The notes beneath the pieces were generated by a model. That model ran no database searches and was not told where the DNA came from. It was given only the letters and a program-made list of their open reading frames with translations. DNA of 64,000 bases. It comes from Tolypothrix brevis GSE-NOS-MK-07-07A. GTDB taxonomy: Bacteria; Cyanobacteriota; Cyanobacteriia; Cyanobacteriales; Nostocaceae. The position numbers were made by a program, and so were the translations under genes. Where the stretch lies: positions 124,001 through 188,000 of the forward strand of contig JAHHIJ010000002.1 of the NCBI GenBank assembly GCA_019358985.1, in the 5' to 3' direction. Position 1 is the stretch's first letter. Every line of letters begins with the position of its first letter. Below are positions 36,021 to 43,799 of the stretch, one piece after another.

Positions 36021-36391
36021 AGTTGTTCTTCTCTTTCTAGCGCGTCTTTATAGCGTTGTTTAATCAGGTCAACGTCAGCCTGTGGGGTTTTGATACCCCC
36101 CTTTGATTTCTTCTGGAAGGCGTGCAGCACATAGACCTTTTCCCCAATCTTGACCGCATAAACCGCCCTGTAAGTGTCGGTATCGTAACGTTTGATAATT
36201 TCATACACGCCACTTCCCACCCCTTTAAAAGGCTTGGCTTCCATTGGTGTTTCCCCTGCCTGCACCAATTGCAGCGCATAGCCTACTGCCTTTTGTACTT
36301 CTGAAGGAAATTCGCGGATATTCTTTCGAGCGTTCCCCATCCAGACAAGAGGGCGTAAAGGAACTTCGGAAATATCCTCACTATCGACCAT
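36017..36391 (-). CDS. Gp49/RelE-like toxin (HigB-like)
   Basis: The 124-residue protein matches the phage Gp49-like/HigB group of RelE-fold RNases: PLVWMGNARKNIREFPSEVQ, AKPFKGVGSGVYEIIKR, YRAVYAVKIGEKVYVLHAFQ and KKSKGGIKTPQADVDLIKQR. I chose ATG at 36391 (MVDSED); the upstream in-frame ATG at 36418 would place a perfect 18-bp palindrome inside the gene. It is the first gene of the pair and overlaps the antitoxin gene by 4 bp. It probably cleaves mRNA on the ribosome. Confidence 0.85.
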   Translation of the reverse strand: MVDSEDISEVPLRPLVWMGNARKNIREFPSEVQKAVGYALQLVQAGETPMEAKPFKGVGSGVYEIIKRYDTDTYRAVYAVKIGEKVYVLHAFQKKSKGGIKTPQADVDLIKQRYKDALEREEQL

Positions 36392-36393
36392 AA

Positions 36394-36411
36394 TATATGA
36401 AATTTCATATA
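36394..36411 (-). promoter_or_regulatory. Perfect 18-bp palindrome before the HigB-like gene
   Basis: TATATGAAATTTCATATA is a perfect 18-bp palindrome that ends 2 bases before the chosen toxin ATG. It is a likely operator for the XRE antitoxin, overlapping the promoter or start region. The rest of 36412-36687 shows no gene. Confidence 0.6.
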
Positions 36412-36687
36412 AAAACAAATTAGCAGAATACCATAATAAGGCAATTGCTTTTTGCAGGTGGTTATCATAAGAATTCTTTTACAGAACGCTCAGTTGCATT
36501 GGGAGTCCGGTAGATACAAGTGTTACAGAGAAGATAATATTCGGCTATATCGTTATATTATGTCTGGCAAATTACGGTTATTTCGTTAAATTTATAGATA
36601 ATTAACATGAAAAGAGAGCAATCCAATTTTGTTAGATTACTCCAAATATTTCGGCTAATAAATAATAGCGCTAATCCCAATTTTTGC

Positions 36688-37749
36688 TTAACTTTGCCCA
36701 AATCCTTGACCCAGGTTAACTTTTGACCATACGAATAATTCGCCATTCTCACCACCAGCAGCAAGTAATTTGCCTTGGGGATGCCAAGCTAGACAAGAAA
36801 AACCTGCTGATGCACCTGTAAGAACTTGTGAGACTTGCTTGGCTTGATTCCACAAACATAGCCAGCCATCACTTGCAACAGAAGCGAGAATAAAGCTATT
36901 GGGTGCAAAAGCGATCGCTTGAATGATGTCCACATGATTTGTTAATATTGTCGCTTCCCATCCCAAAGCTTCATCCTCCAGCTTTTCCCAGGCTACAATA
37001 CCTTCAACGCTGGAAGAAGCTAAAATCGGCGCACCTACTTGGGTGGTAACTTCTGACCATGCTAAATGGCGAATTTTACCAGGAAAGCCGCGCATTACCC
37101 AAGGGTCAGGATTATCCCATTCCAACACGGTGACGCTGCGATCCATGTTTCCAGAAGCCAAAAATTTGCCATCGGGCGACCAAGCCATAGCTACACTGAC
37201 TGTAGGCATTTCCAAAATGTATGGTTCGTCATCCCAATCTTGAGAATTCCATACTTTGACAGCTTGATAACCGCTAACGGCTAAGTATTGTCCATCATTT
37301 CGCCAATCAATAGCCAATACCGAGGAATTCTCAAAATTTAGCGTGACAACTGTTTCCCCTAAGTCTGCATCCCACACTTGGACGTAACGCCCCAAAATAA
37401 AAGCCAACTGATTGTTAGTATGACTCCAAGCCAGCTTGTCAACCCAAGCGGGGGCATTTTCCAAAGTAGTAATTAATTGACTTTGCCGCCAAATTTTCAC
37501 CCTTCCATCTTGTCCCCCAACGGCTAAGAATTGCCCATCTGCGGAAAAGGCTACACAGTTTAGTGATTCACCGTTGCCAGCTTGCAAAGTTGCTAAATTG
37601 CCATCTTGCCAAAGCGCGACTTCCCCAGCAGCGGAGGTTGCAGCTAAAGTTGTATTATTTGGCGACCAGGCGATCGCTGTCACATAATCTGAAAGCATCC
37701 CAGAAAAATGCTGGTCGAATTCTTTGGATTTGGCGGTTAGGGGGTTCAT
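36688..37749 (-). CDS. WD40-repeat protein
   Basis: The 353-residue protein is a complete beta-propeller with seven WD40-like blades across its length, for example YVTAIAWSPNNTTLAATSAA, AVGGQDGRVKIW, LASGNMDRSVTVLEW, LASVASDGWLCLW and AAGGENGELFVW. There is no other domain or signal peptide, so it is probably a cytosolic scaffold. It follows the COG0523 GTPase gene by about 110 bp on the same strand, with GGGGGATGAGGG repeats between them. If they are co-transcribed, it would share the Fur/Zur-like operator upstream of the GTPase and may be a partner in metal handling; that is inference. Confidence 0.88.
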   Translation of the reverse strand: MNPLTAKSKEFDQHFSGMLSDYVTAIAWSPNNTTLAATSAAGEVALWQDGNLATLQAGNGESLNCVAFSADGQFLAVGGQDGRVKIWRQSQLITTLENAPAWVDKLAWSHTNNQLAFILGRYVQVWDADLGETVVTLNFENSSVLAIDWRNDGQYLAVSGYQAVKVWNSQDWDDEPYILEMPTVSVAMAWSPDGKFLASGNMDRSVTVLEWDNPDPWVMRGFPGKIRHLAWSEVTTQVGAPILASSSVEGIVAWEKLEDEALGWEATILTNHVDIIQAIAFAPNSFILASVASDGWLCLWNQAKQVSQVLTGASAGFSCLAWHPQGKLLAAGGENGELFVWSKVNLGQGFGQS

Positions 37750-37754
37750 TTTGG

Positions 37755-37804
37755 GGGAGTGGGGGATGAGGGGAATGAGGGAGATGAGGGGGATGAGGGA
37801 GAAA
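37755..37804. repeat. GGGGGATGAGGGGAATGAGGG tandem repeats
   Basis: Purine-rich degenerate units between the GTPase and WD40 genes. They are short tandem repeats of the window's usual kind. Confidence 0.6.
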
Positions 37805-37860
37805 AAGGGAAAGCTTCTTTATCTTCCCCCACTTCCTACGGGAGCATTACCCACTTTGTT

Positions 37861-38829
37861 TTAAATTAGACAAGCACGAAAATCTTCTTTGAGTTTGGCT
37901 TCGTCGAGATTGCGTCCAATGAAGACAAGTTCGTTTTTGCGGGTTTCGTTTGGTTTCCAGGGGCGATCGCCTTTACCATCAAACAACATATGCACTCCTT
38001 GGAACACAAAGCGATTATCTTCGCCGGCGATATTCAAAATACCTTTCATCCGGAAGATATCTGTTCCTTGGGTACGTAATAACTCTGAGAGCCAATTGTT
38101 TAATTTTTCTCCATCCACTGCACCCTCTTCTACCAAAGCTACAGAATATACGCTTTCATCATGTACGTGAGCATCTTCACCTAAGAAATTCGGGTCAATT
38201 TCCAAAGCGCGATCCAAATCAAAGGCTTTCACACCTAATAAAGCGTCCATTCCTAACTCAGAGTTGCGGGTACGGTGGATTTTGGCGATCGCATTCATCG
38301 ACCGTATCCGCTTTTCTAATTCATCCAACTGTTCTGGTGCTACCAAATCAGTTTTATTCAACAAAATCACATCAGCAAAGGCAATTTGCTCTTGTGCTTC
38401 GTCTGCATCCCAATGTTGCCAAATATGTTTGGCATCGACAACTGTCACCACTGCATCCAAAGACAGCAAGCTTTGCATATCTTCATCAACAAAGAATGTC
38501 TGAATCACCGGTGCGGGGTCTGCTAATCCAGTAGTTTCAATTACTAAATGGTCAAATTTATCACGCCGCTTCATCAAGTTGCCGATGATGCGAATTAAAT
38601 CACCCCGCACTGTACAACAGATACAGCCATTGTTCATTTCAAAAATTTCTTCATCTGCATCAATAATTAATTGATTATCAATGCCTACTTCCCCAAATTC
38701 ATTGACGATGACAGCAACTTTCTTGCCGTGTTCGTAGGTGAGGATGTGATTGAGAAGTGTTGTTTTCCCTGCACCCAGGTAGCCCGTCAAAACGGTTACA
38801 GGCACTGTATTCGGTGTTTCCGTAAACAT
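37861..38829 (-). CDS. COG0523 (CobW/YeiR/ZigA-type) metal GTPase
   Basis: The 322-residue G3E GTPase has Walker A GYLGAGKT (16-23), the metal-binding GCICC motif (C69, C71, C72), ETTGLADPAP with the switch region, and NKTD near 158. The C-terminal CobW_C domain carries LRTQGTDIFRMKGIL and VFQGVHMLFDG. Proteins of this family insert or deliver metals, mostly zinc; some act under zinc limitation. A Fur/Zur-like palindrome lies 22 bp upstream of the start, which favours a role in zinc or iron limitation over cobalamin synthesis. A WD40 gene follows. Confidence 0.92.
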   Translation of the reverse strand: MFTETPNTVPVTVLTGYLGAGKTTLLNHILTYEHGKKVAVIVNEFGEVGIDNQLIIDADEEIFEMNNGCICCTVRGDLIRIIGNLMKRRDKFDHLVIETTGLADPAPVIQTFFVDEDMQSLLSLDAVVTVVDAKHIWQHWDADEAQEQIAFADVILLNKTDLVAPEQLDELEKRIRSMNAIAKIHRTRNSELGMDALLGVKAFDLDRALEIDPNFLGEDAHVHDESVYSVALVEEGAVDGEKLNNWLSELLRTQGTDIFRMKGILNIAGEDNRFVFQGVHMLFDGKGDRPWKPNETRKNELVFIGRNLDEAKLKEDFRACLI

Positions 38830-38850
38830 ACTTTGAATGTCTTTTTCTTA

Positions 38851-38869
38851 TTTAATGATAATCATTATC
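38851..38869 (-). promoter_or_regulatory. Fur/Zur-type operator upstream of the COG0523 GTPase
   Basis: TTTAATGATAATCATTATC contains the perfect 7-1-7 palindrome TAATGAT-A-ATCATTA and agrees with the classical Fur box GATAATGATAATCATTATC at 17 of 19 positions. It lies 22 bp before the GTPase ATG and just beyond the end of the upstream hydrolase gene. Confidence 0.7.
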
Positions 38870-38872
38870 TGC

Positions 38873-39778
38873 CTATGATAGCGCTTTTAAGAAGGGAAAG
38901 ACTTCTTGGAGAACTACTTCTGGGTATTCTTCATGCAGTCCCAGAGATCCGGGAATAACTGCGCTTTTCACACCTGGTAAAGCAGCTAAAGCTTCCATAT
39001 CTGCTTTTGATTTGGGGGGACTAGATTCCCCAATTATCACCATTAGGGGGACAGACAAGCGCTTTGCGATCGCGATAAAATCAGCTTGGCTGTGTACTGC
39101 GTCGAGGTTGCCGGTGACGAAAGCTGCGGGAGCAAATCTTGCTCCTGGCTGTTGAGTGTTGCGCCACTTATGCTGAATGAAGCTAGGTGTGAGTCTAGCA
39201 GAATCGGCGTAAACGTGGCGCCGATACATCAAACTTAAGAAAGATGGCGTAGTGTTGAGCTTGTAGAGAACTTGACCGAGAATAGGCGATCGCACTAATC
39301 CTCTGACCATACCCGCAATCTGCTGACTTGCCCCCATTGTCGGCAAAGGACCACGCCAAGTTGGAGCTAACAACACAACAGCAGAAACAACATCTGGCTG
39401 ATTAACAGCTAATTGCAGCACATAACTGGCAGCATGTCCAGCCCCAATTATGGCAATTGGCGTATTAAAAACAGATTTCACAAAATTTTGCAGAAATTGG
39501 TGATATAATTCAGGTCGGTAATCTAAACTGGCGCGTGACGATTCTCCAAAACCAAGCCAATCTACAGCAACAACTTGAAAATGTGGAGATAAAAGCTTGG
39601 CAAGTTCGCCCATTTCCGATCGCATGGAAACAGTACTGAAAGCTGGAAGCAATAATATCGGCGAACCTGTACCTAAAGTTTCATAAACAACGCGCAATTG
39701 TTGGTTTTCCAAGGAACAGAAATATTCTTGAACTACACCACCAATGCCGACAGGGGAAGATAATAAATCAGTTGACAT
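38873..39778 (-). CDS. Alpha/beta-hydrolase-fold protein with an altered nucleophile elbow
   Basis: The 301-residue protein has the fold (SPILLLPAFSTVSMRSEM, VVAVDWLGFGESSRA, PLMVIIGESSPP, and a late His in GSLGLHEEYPE). The nucleophile elbow, normally GxSxG, reads IIGAGHAAS, so Gly114 stands where the catalytic Ser should be. The acid position after the sixth strand is also atypical. It may be inactive as an esterase, or use other residues. Similar proteins occur in cyanobacteria as alpha/beta hydrolases. It lies upstream of the GTPase gene with a 43-bp gap that holds the Fur/Zur-like operator. Confidence 0.8.
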   Translation of the reverse strand: MSTDLLSSPVGIGGVVQEYFCSLENQQLRVVYETLGTGSPILLLPAFSTVSMRSEMGELAKLLSPHFQVVAVDWLGFGESSRASLDYRPELYHQFLQNFVKSVFNTPIAIIGAGHAASYVLQLAVNQPDVVSAVVLLAPTWRGPLPTMGASQQIAGMVRGLVRSPILGQVLYKLNTTPSFLSLMYRRHVYADSARLTPSFIQHKWRNTQQPGARFAPAAFVTGNLDAVHSQADFIAIAKRLSVPLMVIIGESSPPKSKADMEALAALPGVKSAVIPGSLGLHEEYPEVVLQEVFPFLKALS

Positions 39779-39838
39779 AGACTAAATTTTGGTAATTGGG
39801 CATCTCTATAAATTAAATATGCGTTATCCAGAACCTTT

Positions 39839-39988
39839 GTAGAGACGTAGCAGTGCTACGTCTGTCTACATAGCAGTGCTACGTCTGTCTACATAGCAGT
39901 GCTACGTCTGTCTACGTAGCAGTGCTACTTGAGTGCCGCAGCATAGTCATCAATCACCAAACAAGACGTAGCACTGCTACGTCTCTAC
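39839..39988. repeat. Clustered palindromic repeats GTAGAGACGTAGCAGTGCTACG
   Basis: One complete palindrome is followed by TAGCAGTGCTACGTCTGTCTACA units with a 27-bp period up to about 39928, then a further inverted copy at 39963-39988. This looks like local amplification of the dispersed palindrome family. No gene lies in 39779-40083. Confidence 0.8.
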
Positions 39989-40083
39989 ATTAATTTTCAC
40001 TCCTATGTCTATTGGGCATAGAATATTGGGGGTAAAAGAACTATTTGCCTGATCTCCCCCTTTCCCTCCCATTGCCCCAGTCC

Positions 40084-40524
40084 TTAATTAGACATATTTA
40101 ACTTGCATTCCAGCGCTTTTTTTTGCATGGTTTTGAAAATGTTGTAAAAACCATTAGCACGGGAAGGTGTCAGGCTAACATTTAAACCAGTTTCTTGGAT
40201 AAAATCTGGAGTCAGTTGGACAATTTCCGTAGGTGTTAGTCCATTCAACCCTTCAGCCAAAAGTCCTACTAATCCTTTGGTTAACTGAGAATCAGAATCA
40301 CCTTGAAAAACTACTTTATCATCATCCAGGTTTGCTGTGATATAAACCTGAGAAACGCAACCAGGAACTTTGTTTTCTGGTATTTTATCAATTTCGGGAA
40401 ACTCTTTGAGCTTCTGTCCGTACCAGATTAACTGTTCGTAACGTCGCTTCGGTTCAGAAGCGCGTTGAAAGCGTTGGACTATTTTAGCAAGAGCTGGTGG
40501 CAAGGAGTCTATAGTCGAGGACAT
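40084..40524 (-). CDS. sufE: SufE-family cysteine desulfuration protein
   Basis: SufE accepts persulfide sulfur from SufS and passes it to the SUF scaffold for Fe-S cluster assembly. The 146-residue protein has RYEQLIWYGQKLKEFPEIDK, the conserved acceptor Cys56 in KVPGCVSQVY, then FQGDSDSQLTKGLVGLLAEG and the LTPSRANGFYNIFKTM tail. Length is normal. No other suf genes are adjacent. The ATG at 40524 is the natural start. Confidence 0.95.
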   Translation of the reverse strand: MSSTIDSLPPALAKIVQRFQRASEPKRRYEQLIWYGQKLKEFPEIDKIPENKVPGCVSQVYITANLDDDKVVFQGDSDSQLTKGLVGLLAEGLNGLTPTEIVQLTPDFIQETGLNVSLTPSRANGFYNIFKTMQKKALECKLNMSN

Positions 40525-40888
40525 AACAAAGGCAGGAAATAATCGCTATCACCTTGAGTTTAGATTATTCTTGGGGTCTTGGTTGCCGCTAAATAAGAAT
40601 TCAGCCCTTCGGAATTGAAAAGTCAGAATATATCTAAGTATGTTGTAATACTATACGAATCCGAATTAAATCACCATAAATACATAGAATTATATTAATT
40701 CAAAAGGTAATATTTGTTAAACCATAGAGATTATAAATCGTGGCTACACAAAGCAAAAACTCTATTTTATGAGGTTTGTTTACTAACTACACGTAAATAA
40801 AGGTTGTTTCTGTAGTAGCGATTTATATTCTCGTAGGAATTTTTCCTATTTATAAAAAGTCATAATAGACACCTTTAAGGCAGTATTA
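40525..40888. other. AT-rich gap
   Basis: No gene or strong structure is seen. A short AATTC..GGAATT hairpin lies near 40600. The AT-rich part may hold upstream signals of sufE, which starts at 40524 and reads leftward. Confidence 0.4.
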
Positions 40889-41281
40889 CTAGTTATTTGC
40901 TCCTTTGTGCAGTTTAAAAGTTTGAGCATCCCAAGCCCAAAGCTGATAATCTTCATCTTGGGGTCGTTGGTAAAAGATACGATATCCCGCATCAAGACTT
41001 GCACGCTTGCAAGCAAACAGCAGCTTCATAATCATTTCTTGTGTCTCTACAACGATTTTGCACTCATAATACTTGACATTTGAAATGGTGCGGATTCCTT
41101 TATATGCTAGCTTTTCAGAGTAAAACTCAATATCTTCGTCTTTTTGCCAAACAAAATTAGCGGTTCCCTTGTCGGCTAAAACGAAGGTTCCGATGTTTGG
41201 TGCGAGGTAGACTATGTTGGGCGCTGGACTAGCGGCAAAATTATAGTCTACAATGGCGGTGCTAAAGGTTTTGATAAACAT
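40889..41281 (-). CDS. Conserved hypothetical protein
   Basis: The 130-residue protein has no signal peptide or membrane segment. It contains repeated aromatic/acidic stretches (FVWQKDEDIEFYSEKLAYKG, then CKIVVETQEMIMKLLFACKR) and ends with YQLWAWDAQTFKLHKG. I do not recognise a domain. It has a normal codon pattern and an ATG at 41281 after an AGGAATTC-type sequence, so it is probably real. No neighbour suggests a role. Confidence 0.55.
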   Translation of the reverse strand: MFIKTFSTAIVDYNFAASPAPNIVYLAPNIGTFVLADKGTANFVWQKDEDIEFYSEKLAYKGIRTISNVKYYECKIVVETQEMIMKLLFACKRASLDAGYRIFYQRPQDEDYQLWAWDAQTFKLHKGANN

Positions 41282-41368
41282 AAGAATTCCTAAAATAAGT
41301 TTTCTGTGTCCTCATTTTGGGTAATGCCTAGATTTTGTGATAGTACCCTCAAGAGTACCTTTTTGGAT

Positions 41369-41570
41369 TATCCTTCGTGCAATTCTCTTGTGGGGTGTGG
41401 AAAGCTATTAGACATTTCCAGAGTCATACGTAGAGACGTTCCGACGGAACGTCTCTACAAGGGTTTCGGGCAACGCATAATTAATTTTTACTTTCTATGT
41501 CTATTACGATAACAAGCGTTTGATATATCCTTCGTGCAATTGTCCTGTTGGGGTGTGAAAAGCTATTAGG
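41369..41570. repeat. Direct repeat around a palindrome and its tail
   Basis: ATCCTTCGTGCAATT..GTGGGGTGTGGAAAGCTATTAG at about 41370-41412 recurs as ATCCTTCGTGCAATT..TGGGGTGTGAAAAGCTATTAG at about 41527-41570. Between them lie the 29-bp palindrome 41430-41458 and the tail GGGTTTCGGGCAACGCATAA shared with 30126-30180. The direct repeats are about 43 bp and nearly identical. No gene is seen. Confidence 0.7.
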
Positions 41571-41724
41571 GATGAACAAGCGAGTGAGAAAGAGCAAGAC
41601 ATGGTTATATGAAGTTATGAAAAAATATGTAAATTATTGATGTAAATTCCCAGCTTTCTATTGAATTTAGTTGCGAAAAACTCAGATTATATCTTTATTC
41701 CAGAAAAATTTTGGAGAAAATAAG

Positions 41725-41988
41725 TTGATTACATCCACCTTGCTTGCTACTTTTGCCACAACACCGTTGCAATGGAGTCCAACAGTTGGGATAATTATGA
41801 TTCTCTGCAATGTGATTGCGATCGCTTTCGGGAAATCTAGCATTAGCTATCCCAGCTCTGAACCAGCTTTACCTTCAGATAAGTTTTTTGGTGGTTTTGG
41901 TTTACCTGCGCTATTAGCAACTACTTCCTTTGGTCATCTTTTAGGTGTAGGGGTAATCTTAGGGCTACATTACGTCGGTAGAATCTAA
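41725..41988 (+). CDS. psaK: Photosystem I reaction centre subunit PsaK
   Basis: PsaK is a two-helix membrane subunit at the periphery of photosystem I. The 87-residue protein matches throughout: ITSTLLATFATTPLQWSPTV at the start, GIIMILCNVIAIAFGK (helix 1), YPSSEPALPSDKFFGGFGLP, then LLATTSFGHLLGVGVILGLH and YVGRI. The start is TTG at 41725: GGAG is 8 bases upstream and the chain then begins where PsaK normally does. A longer frame from TTG at 41671 would add 18 residues unlike PsaK. An intrinsic terminator follows. Confidence 0.93.
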   Translation: MITSTLLATFATTPLQWSPTVGIIMILCNVIAIAFGKSSISYPSSEPALPSDKFFGGFGLPALLATTSFGHLLGVGVILGLHYVGRI

Positions 41989-42034
41989 ATTTTTGTTTAA
42001 TGTCGTCTGAATTTGATTATTTTTAGTCAAAATA

Positions 42035-42067
42035 AGAGCCAGAAAAGTTACTCTCTGGCTCTTTTTT
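42035..42067 (+). terminator. Intrinsic terminator of psaK
   Basis: A 9-bp stem AGAGCCAGA / TCTGGCTCT is followed directly by a run of seven T. It lies about 45 bp after the psaK stop. Confidence 0.85.
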
Positions 42068-42188
42068 TAAAGTAATTATTCGTTTATTTCCGGAGAATAA
42101 CTGGCTTTTTATACTCGTGGAATAAGTTTGTAGTAAGGACTTCAGTCCTTGATTTGAGCGAGTACAGCGCTCACTACGAAACCTAATA

Positions 42189-42554
42189 TTAACTTGCCAT
42201 CTGAGTCAAACCGTGAATCTTACGCACAGCATTGATGCAGGGAGGACAATCACAGCCAAATAATTTTATTGCTTCATCGCTTTCTGCATCAGTGAATTCT
42301 AGCTCAGTAATCTCATTTGGTTGAACTGGTGCTACTTTAGTTGCTGGTTTAGCTTGAGTAGCACTACTATTGCTAACTCTTTGACATGCAAAACGAGGAG
42401 TTGCGGTGTGGGGATCTCGCACGCATGAAAGACGGGTTCCTGCTGGATTACCTGTTTGACTTGCATGAGCAGGCTGAGTCATCATGACTATAGACAGTAT
42501 AGAGCTAAACAGTACAGGACTGGAAAGCAAGGTGAGGACAAATTTTTTGTTCAT
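42189..42554 (-). CDS. Exported protein with a C-terminal GCDCxxC motif
   Basis: The 121-residue protein has a Sec signal (FVLTLLSSPVLFSSILSIVM, cleavage near QPAHAS). The mature chain contains two spaced cysteines (LSCVRDPHTATPRFACQRVS), a low-complexity linker and the C-terminal block IKLFGCDCPPCINAVRKIHG. The same GC(D/N)CxxC motif occurs in the protein at 35350-35616, so the two are probably members of one family. I recognise no function; a metal-binding or redox role is inference. The gene is monocistronic. Confidence 0.65.
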   Translation of the reverse strand: MNKKFVLTLLSSPVLFSSILSIVMMTQPAHASQTGNPAGTRLSCVRDPHTATPRFACQRVSNSSATQAKPATKVAPVQPNEITELEFTDAESDEAIKLFGCDCPPCINAVRKIHGLTQMAS

Positions 42555-42812
42555 TTACTTGGAATAATATATTTGTAGCTAGATCGGACATCGGATTAAT
42601 CTTTTCACACAATTTGGTTTTTAATTAGTACGACTTATACAAATTTGCTCAACCAAAATTGTGAAAGCTTGAGATACGTAGACGCTCGTGTTCAAGACTG
42701 GGACTAATTTAGCATTACTCAAGTTTCTTTGCCATGTAAATTAAGTCACAATAGAAAGTGGATTTGAAAAGCGAATCTCTAGAGAACCAAATTCTTCTAC
42801 AATTCGCAAGTG

Positions 42813-43667
42813 ATGTTTACAAGTATTTCTCAAGTTATGGCAAATCAAGCTCGTATTCCAGTTGTTGTCATCGGTGCTGCTGGCAAAATGGGTCGTGAGG
42901 TAATCAAAGCAGTCGCTAGCGCACCTGATATGATCCTAGTGGGTGCAATTGACACAACTGCTGAACATCAAGATAAAGATGCTGGAGAACTAGCGGGTTT
43001 AAGTGAACCGTTGGAAGTACCAATTACCAATCAGTTGGAATCGATGCTGGCGTTTGCGGCACAGGAAAAACAACCAGGGGTAATGATAGACTTTACTCAT
43101 CCTGATTCAGTTTATAACAATGTTCGCAGTGCGATCGCCTACGGTATTCGTCCTGTAGTTGGTACCACCGGCTTAAGTCCCCAAAAAATTCAAGAATTAG
43201 CAGATTTTGCCGAAAAAGCAAGTACCGGATGTCTGATTATTCCTAATTTCTCCATTGGAATGGTATTGCTCCAACAAGCAGCTGTCACAGCATCTCAATA
43301 TTTTGAGCATGTAGAAATTATCGAGTTGCATCACAACCAAAAAGCTGATGCACCAAGCGGTACGGCAATTCAAACAGCGCAGATGCTGGCAGAATTGGGT
43401 AAAAGATTTAACCCCCCTCTTGTGGAAGAAACGGAGAAAATAAAAGGAGCTAGGGGAAGTTTAGCAGATGAAGGTATTAGAATTCATAGCGTGCGCTTGC
43501 CGGGGCTGATTGCCCATCAGGAAGTGATTTTTGGTGCAGCAGGTCAAATTTATACTTTAAGACACGATACAAGCGATCGCGCTTGTTATATGCCAGGTGT
43601 ACTACTGGCTATTCGCAAAGTTTTACAGCTAAAGTCGTTAGTATATGGCTTAGAAAAAATACTCTAA
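42813..43667 (+). CDS. dapB: 4-hydroxy-tetrahydrodipicolinate reductase
   Basis: The enzyme reduces the DapA product in diaminopimelate/lysine synthesis. It has the NAD(P) motif [18 protein letters not shown] near the start, [14 protein letters not shown], the [10 protein letters not shown] block, and the catalytic His-rich [15 protein letters not shown]. The C-terminal [20 protein letters not shown] is typical. The start is uncertain: GTG 42810, ATG 42813 and ATG 42837 are in frame and none has a strong Shine-Dalgarno. Family members usually begin near the last (MANQARIPV). Confidence 0.95.
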   Translation: MFTSISQVMANQARIPVVVIGAAGKMGREVIKAVASAPDMILVGAIDTTAEHQDKDAGELAGLSEPLEVPITNQLESMLAFAAQEKQPGVMIDFTHPDSVYNNVRSAIAYGIRPVVGTTGLSPQKIQELADFAEKASTGCLIIPNFSIGMVLLQQAAVTASQYFEHVEIIELHHNQKADAPSGTAIQTAQMLAELGKRFNPPLVEETEKIKGARGSLADEGIRIHSVRLPGLIAHQEVIFGAAGQIYTLRHDTSDRACYMPGVLLAIRKVLQLKSLVYGLEKIL

Positions 43668-43724
43668 TTTGTTAGTGGGAATTTAAAGAGGGGAAAAGGG
43701 GAAAGGGCAAAGGGACTCATGAGA

Positions 43725-43773
43725 AATGCCCTATGCCCTATGCCCCATGCCCTATGCCCTATGCCCTATGCCC
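43725..43773. repeat. ATGCCCT heptamer repeats
   Basis: About seven tandem copies of the heptamer ATGCCC(T/C) lie between dapB and the next gene. They are typical short tandem repeats of filamentous cyanobacteria and would give an artificial N-terminal extension if read as coding. Confidence 0.8.
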
Positions 43774-43799
43774 AGCATCAACTATCAAATGACAAAACC

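Noticed and set aside
37950-38534. 194-residue plus-strand frame opposite the COG0523 GTPase
   Set aside because: The GTPase has all its motifs on the minus strand; the opposite frame is a shadow.
39839-39988. CRISPR array
   Set aside because: Units are palindromes in direct contact without unique spacers of constant length, and no cas genes are present.
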